Shown here in pieces: positions 23,101 to 36,400 of a DNA stretch of 64,000 nucleotides (position 1 is its first letter; every line of letters begins with the position of its first letter). Source of the stretch: Chrysaora quinquecirrha (taxonomy: Eukaryota > Cnidaria > Scyphozoa > Semaeostomeae > Pelagiidae). The stretch lies in contig JACTAT010000001.1 in the NCBI GenBank assembly GCA_014526335.1, positions 1,578,111-1,642,110 of the forward strand. The letters are read 5' to 3'. Below the pieces are notes generated by a model. It did no database searches, was not told the DNA's origin, and saw only the letters and a program-made list of their open reading frames with translations. A program made the translations under genes and the position numbers.

Positions 23101-26100
23101 ATAATAACCTACCACATCAAGCATAATAACCCACCACATCAAGCATAATAACCCACCACATCGAGCATAATAACCCACTAAGTTATGCTTATCCACCGCA
23201 GTACGCAAAAATCACCACCACATCAAGCATAATAACCCACCACATCAAGCATAATAACCCACTAAGTTATGCTTATCCACCGCAGTACGCAAAAATCACC
23301 ACCACATCAAGCATAATAACCCATCACATCAAGCATAATAACCTACCACATCAAGCATAATAACCCACCACATCAAGCATAATAACCCACCACATCGAGC
23401 ATAATAACCCACTAAGTTATGCTTATCCACCGCAGTACGCAAAAATCACCACCACATCAAGCATAATAACCCATCACATCAAGCATAATAACCCACCACA
23501 GCAGTGCTTATCCACCACAGTACGCAAAAATCACCACCACATCAAGCATAATAACCCATCACACCAAGCATAATAACCTACCACATCAAACATAATAACC
23601 CACCACATCAAGCATAATAACCCACCACATCGAGCATAATAACCCACTAAGTTATGCTTATCCACCGCAGTACGCAAAAATCACCACCACATCAAGCATA
23701 ATAAACCATCACATCAAGCATAATAACCCACCACAGCAGTGCTTATCCACCACAGTACGCAAAAATCACCACCACATCAAGCATAATAGCCCATCACATA
23801 AAGCATAATAACCCACCACAGCAGTGCTTATCCACCACAGTACACAAAAAACACCGCCACAGTACGTAATATATACCACCACAGTAGTGCGTATCCACCA
23901 CAGTAGTGTGTATAGTCCGTAAATCCTCGAAATAGCCCCCCCAGGGGATTAATTATTTTATCTGTTTTTGGAGGGGGGCGTATTCGAGGTGGGGGCTTTA
24001 ACGAAGAGGGGGCTTATAAAGTTATTCCCAAAAGCATGATTTATCATGGACTAAAATAAGGCATTTTTCTGTCCTAAGATGATCAAGTACATGGATTCAG
24101 GGGTGGGGGCTTATTCGAGGGGGTGGCTTATTAACAATTTCTCGTTCTAGGGTGGGGGCTAATTTGAGAGGAGGGCGTATTCGAGGTGGGGGGCTAATTC
24201 GAGGATTTATTAATTGTTTTAACTTAGTATGTAAGTAAGCGCCTCAGACTCGATAAGCTTTGCTTCTGCTGGGGCGTATGTCAACGTATTTAGTTACTTA
24301 CAGTAACTAATAAGGTGTCATGAATCAGAATCAGGGCTTCTTTTAAGGGGGTATAACTAGGGGGGGGGCAAAAAATTTAAGGGGCCTTATTGTTCTATTT
24401 TTTTATCTTCAGCGCTTCTTTCGCAGTGCGAGTCCAGTCTTGTCAAGTTCATTCTTCTCTTTTTCTCTTTTTGTTACAGATTAATGCACAACCAGTCGTG
24501 CAAAGCTGGAGAAAATAAAAAGGGCGCATCTCTACTTCAGTTGAGAATTTATACCGTAAAAGTTGCACTGATGCTACATCTGACTTTAAATGCACCAAAG
24601 TCATACAGGGCTCCAGAGGTTTTCCTAATTAGGGGGTCTGGGGGCATGCTCCCCGAGAAAATTTTTCAAAATACAACCTCAAGAATTGCCTAGATTGGCT
24701 TTTCTTGGGAGTTTTCTTTTGAGAGGACATTCTCCTAGGGGGGCGACTTTATGAAACAAGGTGGGCAATGAAAGGGACTAGGGGGGCATTTGCCCCTACA
24801 ATCTTGGACAAAATATTTGGAACAAGGCATTTTCTCCAAGGAATATGGCCTGTTCCATTGATTTTCTACTTCCATAACTCCAATTCTTCCCCCTTTTACC
24901 CCCGAAACAATGTTGGTAGTAGAGCAAGACAACTTTTATGCGAAACAACATTGTAACGGGGGAAAAGGGGGAATCAATAGATAATAGCAAAACTATTTAG
25001 GCCGTTCCAATATATTTTGTCCAAGATTGTAGTTACTATGGTAAAAAATAGCAACGCTGTAGCAATGTCCGAAGGACGCTGATGATGATGATAATAACGA
25101 TGAAGATGATGATAATAATGACGAAGATAACGAAGAACAAGACAAAAATGATGAGAATGATGATTATGTTGATGGCGATGACGATGATGATGATAACGAT
25201 GATGATGATGATAATGATGATGATACGTGGTCATGTTGAAGACGACAATGATGATCACCGTCTTCAGCATGATCATCATCGTCTTCAACACGATCATCAT
25301 CTTTTTAAACAATGATGATCATGTTGAAGACGATTACTGGTGATGGTGATGATGATGATGATGGTGGTGATGGTGATCCATTATGATGATAATGCGAATG
25401 ATGACATTGATGATCAGATGAACCTTTCCTGGAAGAATCCCAAAACTTTGAATCGAAAATAGAAATTCTGTAGTTACGTATACTGTACTAATCAATTCGA
25501 ACTCATCGGTTAAACTGTGTATGTAACAAATGAGTCCGTTCAGTGCACCGAAACCTGTAATCTTCGTTTCAAATGATGAATTAAATTCTAGGACCTTCAA
25601 AAGCTATCATAAGAATTCGCATACTATGCAGATGACTATATTCGATCATTAGTAGCACTTAGAAGAATTGATTGCCAACTTTGAGTCATTCATTTTCAGA
25701 TGATTCTCGAAGCCGCAAACTGTTTTGCAAAAAATTCTTCTGTTTAACTTGGCCACAACTTCTACTGCGCCACAATCTCCTCCTCTCTTCACACGAAAAT
25801 ACCTTAGACTTGAGACGACTTCCAGAAACTTCTGACAATAACAACCCAATCAAAATTGTATGAAAATATTTCAAAATAAAAATCAAATCAAATTAGATTC
25901 GAGCAACATTTTGCAATATTGTAGTCAAACCTATTTTTCGAAGCTCGACCGAGCCGGCTTTTTTGCGAGAAAATCATAGTGTCAAATTTTTAGTTTCGAA
26001 AATCTTGATGTTAGAATGTTCCTGCATCGTGGATCGAACTCACAACCCTTAGCCCAAAAAACAAGCGCATTATTCCACTGTGCTACACTGACAATTGCAC

Positions 26101-27355
26101 TTATTGATGTTTTTGGCAAGCAATTGCATTTTGTTAATTATGCCCACTAACGACAACACTTAACGGCGATTTCAAAGTTTAATTCCTATCATTTGTGGTT
26201 TTATCTTTTGTTACGCGGTTTGGCACGAAAAAGCGTCTATATGCCTATGTACCTATCTATTTTCTATGCGTACATGCGTTCCACGACATCCTCTTAATAT
26301 GTCCTTCGGACATAAAAAGGCCTTGATCAGAATTATTATTATTATTATACCTCGATATTCCTTTCTTTCTCTGACAAAAAGCGGGTGACCACGCCTCTAA
26401 AATAATAGAAAAAGATACATTTGTTCTATGAATGAAAAATCTCGATTAAAATCCGAAGACAAATCCCAAAAAATTAACAGCGCAATACTGAAATTAATCG
26501 TAATCTGAGTTTACCTCGCCCCATTTACAAGACCAGAAGAAACATTTAGATTCTTGAGCAGCATAACTTGAGCGCCAACTTTTAAATGCAAAACTGAAAA
26601 GTAAAAAAAGAATGGGAACTTATTAATAAAGTTTGAGATAAAAAATGAAGCGTTAAGAATGCAGTTCACCTTTCTCAAAATTGTCAACCTCAAAATTTTG
26701 GATCTTGGGTTTTTGATCGTAAAGTATACATTAAGATAGGTTCACAAGGCCACAATAAAAAATTGGGAAGCTCAGATTCAAATTCATTCTAAGACTGGTC
26801 TAAACTGTCCAGGGAACGCCCTTTTAGTAGGAAACACGCCTTTAGGTCGTATTCAATTTCTGTTCATAGATATTCAATTTCACCCCTTTTTCCGATTTTT
26901 AACACTACAGCGCGTGGACAAGAGCAAACTTAAATAGGCACTGCGGTGGTTGCAGATTTGCGAGGCCTTGTGCCTACGTACCATTATATCACCTAGCACC
27001 TATGTACCATTCTATCATTAGAAATTCAAAGCAACCAAATGGAGATACGCCATTAAGAGAAGAAGACTTAACTGGTACGTCTATCTTATAAGATTACCAG
27101 AGAACACCCCAGCAAAGCAGGCCTTGAGTGAAGGTCAGCGATATGAACCAAAGCCAGACGGAGGACAGAGGTTGACATGGCTAAGACTAATTGAAAACGA
27201 TTTAGATACAGTAACATTAATAAATTGTGATGGTTCAACAAAAACGTCAAATTGGGAACACCTAGCCAGAAATAGGCACTATTTGAAGGTGGTGGTAAAT
27301 GGCGACACGTCCTCTGTGGACGTTAGGATGTAGCTGATGATGATGATGATAATGG

Positions 27356-27401
<46 letters not shown>

Positions 27402-30400
27402 ATCAGCCAGCTAAAAATAGCACCTCATTTAAAAGGCTCATTCGCCTCCAGGATATAGGTACAGTGTGACTATAAGCAAAAGGGGGTTCCCTACAACTGG
27501 TACCACATTGTCTGTCTCTTTTGTTTTGTCATGAACTGTAATGCTGTTTCTGATGTGGAAAGGTTTTCTCCAAAGAAATGGTTTTATGTTTTAAGAATGA
27601 CAACACAATAGATACCACAGATATCGTTTCCAGATTACAGAACATATTCAACGGCGGGGGGGTTATGTTCCCATGTGCTACCCCCCAAACATGGTGATTC
27701 TGAAGGGCAAGATACTTGACAAGGGTGATTTTGGATAGATTTTCTAAAAAAGGACAGCATTCTTTAGAAGACAGGTCTTTTCTTCCCAACAAGAGGACAG
27801 ATGGGCCGAGAGACTGGAAGTTCTGAGATAGAGCAATCTAGAACAGAGTGAGAGACCCCCCGTCTTCCGCATGGCGGGTACTCTAAGAAGACTGGGAAGA
27901 GCACATTCTTTGGTCCAAGAATTGTTGAAGCGGAAGAAGTCATAAAGATGGAGATTGGTCTTCATGAAAGTTGAAGGCGTTTTAGTTCTAGTTGGGAGAG
28001 TTTTAGCGGTTTGGTATTCAGAAGAACAGAATGTGAATTCCATCTTGAAAATTTCAGGGCAAAAATGCTGTTTAGAACAGCGACATCAGTACTGTTCTAC
28101 GTGCTGATTACATCTTTTGTAATTACTCTGCACACTGGCCTATTTGAGGATCTTGTGCAAAGAGAGATGTGCATATCAAAACATGGATGGAAGGCCTGCT
28201 CAAGTCGCGAGAAAATCAAGGCTTCAAATGTTCTAGTCACCGAAAAACAAAGTATTAATTACTGGGAGAGAGCTTTTGAGTATTCGTCCTTTTTCCCGTC
28301 AATTGCAACTTTTTTGGTGGTTGCAGGGGTCACTGACTGGGTAGAAAATCGAGAGAAAATTGGACTGTATGTCGTCACAATTTTGGGGTGCCAGAGCCTT
28401 GTGTACATGATTATTATGATGATACATCATTCAAGAGTTGAGAGTTTGCTTTGTGGTGTACTACTAACAGTATTACATGGTCATCTGCCAGGGGCTGGGA
28501 TCATGGCACTTGTTTTTGCTGTTACAGTTACAGGTCAAGATTCAACAAGAACATTACTGTTTATTTTCATAGAATCCATGACTTATATCGGGGCATCATT
28601 TGGAAATTTAGCTGCTGCTCACCTTCCTGACTTTATATCTCTGACATATATTTTTGTGGGAACTTTCACATTATGTGTTATTTGTTTTTCGATTGTGTAC
28701 TTCTGCCTCCCATCATACAAAAGCATTTTACAAAGAAAAGCTGAACTTCAACGACAAGCTGGTGGGAAAAATTTGGGAAAGGAAAAATATGGTTACTGCA
28801 AACACCCTTTTAACGCAATCAGAAATGAATATATTGCTGGAATCATCCTAACTGTAGGTCTCACAGAATTGGGACGCCGTGGCTATAATGCAGTGATATA
28901 CACTTTTGTGTCTATGCCACCAATAAGCATGAGTATTGAAACAGCAAGCATATTCATTTTCGGAACTGGTGCTATTCAGGGATGGGTGTCTATATTCTTG
29001 GGGATATTCTTTGTTAAAATCCTTTATGCTAGCGATAACATGCTGGCAATGATTGCACTCAGCAGTGCAGCTATTTGGATGGCACTGACAGGCTTTGCAG
29101 GATCAGAGACAATGCTATACGTTCTCAGTTGCTGTTTGGCAGTTTTTGTGCCACTAGGGATGGCATCACTACGTTCTGCTGCAACTAAAGAAAGCGACGT
29201 GGTTGCTGGTAATGTAATTATGGTACTTGCAATCCTTGGGGTTATCACAATGCTTTGCAGAGCTGTGACAACATACAATGCAGAGAGACTCAGGCAAGCA
29301 AACATGAAAATCAGCCGTCAGTTGTGTCTATTACTCTTCGCAATGTTGCAGCTTATGGCGTTTATTGTAATCGGGTCTGTAAGCTTGACATTTAACAAGC
29401 CAATTGTTGAACTGAGGAAAAGAGATGAAAATGATAATGGTGATGATAAGGAACAAGAACAGGAGACTGCAGATGACCAGGATGACCAGTATGAAGTTGA
29501 GAAGAAACCATTGCTGAAGACAAAGACAAGCTTTTTGTGATATTGGGAACTACTCTCGGACAAAAGTGACTGTTTGGCTAAAGCTATTTGTAAAACTGCA
29601 CTAATTATTGCATTTGAAACTTTATGAGCAATGCTGTATGTAGAAACAATGAACTAAAAATGTAGTTTCAAAAAATGTTTAACAATATTTAATTTTTTCT
29701 TTTAATGAATATTGCAAAATCGGTGTAGTTATTTTAGTTTGCATACAACTTTAGTCAAGAAGCTGAATCATTTGTATTTTTAATTGTCCTTCCTTAGGGG
29801 GTAATAATTCTTAGCTTTTCTGGCATTTGCACAAACAAATACCTGCTAAAAACATTTTGAGCTAAATTTCAAAACTTCTTCTAGAGTGTAAATTTTGATG
29901 ACAAAATAACTCAAAACCTTGGTATCAATGCATTTTGGTCTTAGACAACAAACAAAACAAAAGATAAGATTGGTGTTTTTGATATATAAGAATACGGACA
30001 TCAAGACGAATGCTTAGAGCCTTGTAAATAGACCACAAAACAAACGAATTGGCACACAACAAATGGGAGAAAGGAGATAACTTGATGTTGTCAGGTCAGG
30101 AAGCATAAACGTAAATATTTTGGGCACATGCAGAGAAGATGGGTACTTGAAAATATCATAATTGAAGGAAGAGTAGGGGGAAACAAGCATATGAGGTCAA
30201 AAAATGCAATGGACAACACAAGAAGCAGGCTGAGACGGAGCAGCAAAGATGCTGGGGATTTGGCAGAGAAGAGGCAGGACATTCACCATGCTGTCATTAA
30301 CATGCAGAGCAGGGCTGATACTTGACAGTGAAATTCAAATGATGGTTAACAAACCAACAAACATTTTACAATAATATGGAATACCTGCAAAGATGTTCTA

Positions 30401-33400
30401 CCTTCACGGTAACATAATTTCCGCACATTAAAAAATGATGAGGAAACAGGAAATGAAAGTTAACAAGGCATACCTTTTGGAAATCTTGAGTATTTATTTA
30501 GCTGCTCCAAAAATATTTCATGCCCACCATCTTTACTAAAATGAAAAAAGATTAAAGGTAAAATGACTGGGGTAAGAAGATTTTAAGAAATAATTAGAGA
30601 TATGGCGAGAAATTGACACGACCAGCAGAAACAGGACTCAAACTAAAAGGAGACAGGATAGGACTCAATAAAAGTACAGTATACTAAGACACAGTTCACA
30701 AGGGTAGATCGTACTGAAAGAATACTTGCTCACACGAGAATGAAATCGTTCCTTTCAATGTTTTTCCCAAGATGAATCCTTAGTAAGCAGAATGGTTCAC
30801 AAAAACCTGATAATCTCAAATGAATATTTCTTAGTACCACAAGCGCTTCAACACTAAACTGTACCATTTCGTTTTCTGGACCAGTTATTCTGTTCACAAG
30901 GGAACGAAGCAGAATGATAGCGTACCATTCCACTTTTTGAATCACTTTAGAAAAGTGTTTCGATTTTCGGAACGATAAGATCTGAACCCTCCTGTATGAA
31001 CGCAACCTCCGAGCTATCACTTTTTCGAACAAAATATAGAGTTATGGAAAGGAACGACTTGAAAAGATAGGCTATCGTACCCGCTTGAATGGGACCTAAA
31101 GCCGGGTTTCCAATGTGTTGCTGGATGTGGCTAGATTTGTAAAATGTGCTGATGACACAATGAAAATACTTGAAAAATTTCCCCGAGGGGCATTTCACTC
31201 TGCGAAAAAGTGTACGAGATTTCTATTAAAACAAAAGGACTTTCAAGGGATTTCCAAGAAAACAATAGGACTTGCAGCAAAGGTGTACGAGACTTCCAAG
31301 GATTGAATCGCCCCTCGAATTTCCCTAGCCATAGCCAACGATAATTACCCTAGCCATGCTAGCAACATCAATTGTTGGTGTCACTGTCACTGTCTGGTTT
31401 ATTTATTTGACTTCCTCATAAACCTCAGTGACAGTTAGTGGCAATTGAAAAATCATTTTTCAGCGACACCTGACAACTCTCAGTCAAAGTCAGCAACCTG
31501 TTGGAATCCAGGCTTCAAGCTTATACTGGCTGAGTTTTCGGGGAAATTCTGTAATATTTGGCTCAGACAGCCTATCTCCTGACACACCAATTATATATAT
31601 AGTGATGGTATTCCCCTGCATAAGAAATAGAACTAGAATTCGGCCCCGTTTACACTATATCGGATAGCTATCAGAGCGCTGCGTCGCGCCTTAAACCATA
31701 TTGGATAGGGCAAGTGTTTACATGGTTTCTAGTCAATTCGCCCCACTACCAACTCTCCCGATTGCCAACTCGCCCCACTTCTAGGTCAACTCGCGTCACT
31801 TTCAAAGTCAACTCTTCCCACCTTCAAAGTCAACTCACCCAATCTCAAAAGTCAACTCACCCCTACTGAGCTATAGATTTTTAAAGTTAAATTCACTCAA
31901 TTTTGTTTTTTTCTATCATTTATTTAATGGTAGGGCGAGTTGACTTGACAGATGGGGCGAGTTGTACGAACACGTGGGGTAACATGGCTTGAAAGAGGTA
32001 CATACATACACATACATACAAATTTATTCTGTAAGGAGGTTATTTTAATGTCAGCTAGGTAAGCTGATGTGGACCTCCTGTCTAACTAAAGTAAATTAAA
32101 GTAAATTATCTAAAGTAAAAAGCTAAAGTAAAATTAATATAACCTATTTCAATTGTTTCTAAGTTAAAAATATATGAAATCAGAGTCTTTGTTTACAAAT
32201 TGACCCGTCCCTTTCGTAAATAAAATCGCATTTATCTTCTTTCTTAGGTCCGACTTGACCATTTTAAGGCGAGGCGAGTTGGTAGTGGGGCGAGTTGACC
32301 TGTTACTGTTTAAATTATGCTGGATAGCTGACGTAGCGTCTTGATTTTCATATCAGATAGACCCATTTACACTTTACCAGATAGCCGAGACAATAGAAAA
32401 TCACAATAGTTAACCCTCTCTCACAAAAGAATGACGATTTCATCCGGAGCAAAGTGATTTCCATATCACCTACAAAACGGAGTGAAAATGACTCCGATTT
32501 TTGGAGCGTTTCGTATTTGATAGCTCTGGCTTGATATTAACACCAATCCTTATCCGACATGAAAATCAAGACGCTACGAAAGCTATCCAGTATAGTGTAA
32601 ACGTGGCCTTCGTGAAAAGGCTATGAGCAGGTAGGTCAGTTTCGCGTTTTTCACTTGGCAGTTTATTTACTCTACTGTCTTAGCTATTAGTAAGCAATAT
32701 AACAGAAAAACATGAAGGAAGGAAAATTAAAAACTAACCTCTCAAAAGTATAGAGTCTTTCAGGCAGAGCCTTAATCTTAAAGAATAATAGAATTATGTT
32801 AATGTTAGGCAAAAACACCTTAACATGAGGAGTAAAATTTGTAATATATAAAGGCTTAACACAAGCTTGTAAAGCCGAAGCACATTTTCCCAATAGCAGG
32901 AGAACACTCGGGCTGTATGACTAGGAGAGTTACTCGATAATATTATTGGTCTCTTAAGCTCAATGGAATTGTCGTTGGCTCTCCTATCATGCAGTTCAGC
33001 TTTGTATTCTACCAGCTGTGGCATGCTACTGTGGTCTCACTTGGGATAAAAAATTCGTATTCATCCTTTCTAACGAAAATAACGGTTAATCAAATCTATT
33101 CTTCTGTTAGTGTTAGCTGTTTTTAGCTTTCCTTGCTTATTAATATTGCTGTATTTTGTTATATGAAGATAAGACGACGTGGCTACCATGCTACAAGTCA
33201 TTATTGATGAAATTGAAATTGAAATTGCTAATCGTAGAAAAATCTATCCTAGTGTTTGCAATTCATAAAACATACACCAATGGGTGGTAAGATCTGTTGA
33301 GGAAGATATCTTGAGACGAGCAAAAGACGTATGATTCGAAAGATGTCTGGCGTGAAGCTCGCTGACAGAAAAGGACATAAGAGTTTATTGAAAAGCTTGG

Positions 33401-36400
33401 AGTCAAAGATACAATTGCTGAAACAGTTAGGCAGGGAAGTTTGCAGTGGTTGGGTCATATATTGAGAAAGGGTTACAACGAGTGTTGAAGCAGGCATGGA
33501 AGTTCAAGATAGAAGGCAGTAGAGGAAGAGGAAGCCCAAAGATGAGTTGGAAAAGTATGATAAAGAAGAAGTGTCTTAAAGTTAGCATGGATTTTCAGGC
33601 TGCAAAGGACCAAGAAAAGGTGAAGGTGAAATGGTGTTTTAGCGCCAGTCGCTAGGATCTCAGTAGTAGGTTAACTAATCGAGACCCCGACCCTGACCGT
33701 GACGGTACCGTGGCTGGGCTCGAACCCTGACCACACTGAGCTTCTGACACCATGAGTCAGCTGGATTACACCACGACGCCACAGCACCTTCAGTGGAAGG
33801 AAAGACAGTGACCTCTTGCAAAGGGAAAAAGCTGACTTAAATAAATGATTATGATGATGATTATGATGATGATGATGACGATGATGATGATGATGATGAT
33901 GATGATGACGATGATGATGACGATGACGATGATGATGATGATGATGATGAGTCAGAAATATGAAGCTAGATGAAAAAGAGGCTGACAACTGACCTGTTCT
34001 TGGTTTACATGATCACACGAGGCTCTATGAGGAAACAGGCGAGTTGGTTTGATGCCATCATTTTGATTGAATTTCGTGAAATGACATTTTTGCAGCTGGG
34101 CAGAATCTTTCAAAGTTAATTCACCAACACGAATTCTGTTGAGCATGCCAATCAAGCCCTCTTCTTTTTGCCTGAAGACTTTTTTCAGCAAAATTGTTCT
34201 TTGCACGCAACGTTTCCATGCTGGCACTTCAAAGCAAAATTTCTTGATCTCAAGATTTGATTGAACTGGAGGAAGTTGTAGAAAATCTCTAAAGAAATAA
34301 ATGAAAACAGTTTATTGTCTTCGAGTTTTACGAATGGCGGAAAAAAGTGAAAAATCTATTGAGATACTTAACATCTTTCTTCGTCTGACACTCTTCAGAG
34401 TATAAACGTCAGAAAAAATACGCACTTTTGCTGTTTGTGCATTTCGATCCACATCTGGGTATAAAGACTACCTTAGTCAATTGTTTCAAACTGTTTCTGA
34501 CGTATAGTATAAACACTCTTTTTTTTATAAGAATACTATAAATTTTGTCCAGCCTCAATATTCTTAAAAAATGTCCGTTTTGAGCCTGTATATATTCTTA
34601 AAGTATTCTTATTTTTTCAAAGCTGATATGGTTTCAGGGGAACATAGATAACTAGTTAAAATGGTCGAGCGAAAGAAAAATTCAACTATTATAACAATAA
34701 GAATGTTGTTAACAATCATGAAGTTTCGTTTTAACATTGCAAAACAGGCAACTTTTGAAAAATGAGACACAAACAATGCAAGCTGAGGCTGAGCATACTC
34801 TTACAATATTCTCAAAAATTGGATGATTCTGAGCCTCAATATTCTTATAAACAATATTCTTATAAAAAAAAAGAGTGTACGAAAAGTATAGGAACAAGCG
34901 AAAATTTGTCTCTTATGAGAGTGCGTGATTATATCTCTTATTAATGCGTAAAACTTCGAGGCAAGAAAAAGCGGGAGCTCAAATTACAAGGGCGCGAAAT
35001 TTGATGTTACTTACATGTTGTTATGTGGTAAATTATCTAGTGTCTTAGATGAAATTCATGAAAAATATTACTTGCCCACAAAGAATTAATTGAATCCCAC
35101 CGAATGGTTGGCTATTCCCTCTGACCATTCTTGCGATTTCTTCAATTTTTTCAAATAATTTACCATCGATCATAGAGATTTCATCGATCACAAGAGCTCT
35201 AAAAGTGTACAAGGAAGCCAAATGACATGACATGGAAATGTAAAGCTTAATCAAAGCCCATAATTAACCTTTCAAAGAGGTCTGAGCCGGGGCGACATTT
35301 TTCTGGAAAATGGTAGATATCTTGAGGAAGGGAATCTTAAAAAGGGATCTATCATATTTTTTTACAGTTTGCGAAATGTGTTTTAGCGAATTTTAAGTTT
35401 TTGTCCATAACCACACCCAAAACTTTTACATCTGTGACTTTGTCTATTAAAATATTTAGTTTATTTTTCTTATCATATAGCGTGAAATTTTGCTCGATAT
35501 TCTCTGCTGATCTATCCATACTTATAGGCAAATGTGAACATTTGCTGTTATTCAATGGCAGCTGCCAAATATCGGACCATTTTTCAATGTTTGAAATGTC
35601 TTTTTGCATTTTGGGGCTGGAATTTCTATTTGTAGGAGCAAATACTTTTAAGTCATCAGCAAACATCTTTATTTACGCGAGGCTTTCGTACTTATTCGTT
35701 TCGTACCCGCATAGTGTAAACAGGGTCTGTAGCAAACACCAGGAACCTAATGTATTTAACCCTCAATTAAATTTATAAGAAACAAAAATTAACAACATTC
35801 TCACTTGCACATAAGCCACCTTTGTGTGGCTTCTTTTCTTCCGCGAACTTTACTCAACAGTTTTTTAACTGAAGACGTTCCTAATCCAATTCCAGCAAAG
35901 CTAGAAAATGGGAAAAAAACGAGTTCTTAAACCAGAATTATGTTAAGTTAGTTTGTTAGTTAATTAGTTAGTTAGTTAATTAGTTAGTTAGTTAGCTAGT
36001 TAGCAAGTTAGTTAGTTAGTTTGTTAGTTTGTCAGCTAGTTACTTAGATAGTTATTTAGTTAGTTAGTTATTCAGTTATTTAGTTAATTATTTAGTTATT
36101 TATCTAGTTAATTAGTTAATTAATTAGTTAGTTAGTTAGTATAGCTTGTTAGTTAGTTAAGATATCTAGTTAATACGCTGGTTAGTTAGTCAGTTAGATA
36201 GTTCATTAGATAATTACTTTCATAGCCAGCCAGTTAGCTAGTTAGTTAGTTTGCTTGTTAGTTATTTACTTAGTTAGTTTAGTTATATAGATAGTCAGTA
36301 AGTTATTAAGTTATTTAGTTAGCTAGTTAGTTAATTAGTTAGTTAGTTAGCTTGCTAGCTAATTAGACAATGAGCGAGTCAATCACAAACTCCGTTCTTC

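Noticed and set aside
20885..23915. 85-bp array considered as a CRISPR array or rDNA spacer
   Set aside because: There are no unique spacers between repeats, the genome is animal-type, and no rRNA is nearby; it is a satellite.
30730..31032. 100-codon minus-strand frame within a PIF1 intron
   Set aside because: It lies between PIF1 exons, gives no helicase-like sequence, and would break the exact phase match of the flanking exons.
35945..36370. TTAG array considered as telomere-like or a CRISPR-like repeat
   Set aside because: The unit is TTAG, not TTAGGG, there are no spacers, and it lies in an intron; it is a microsatellite.
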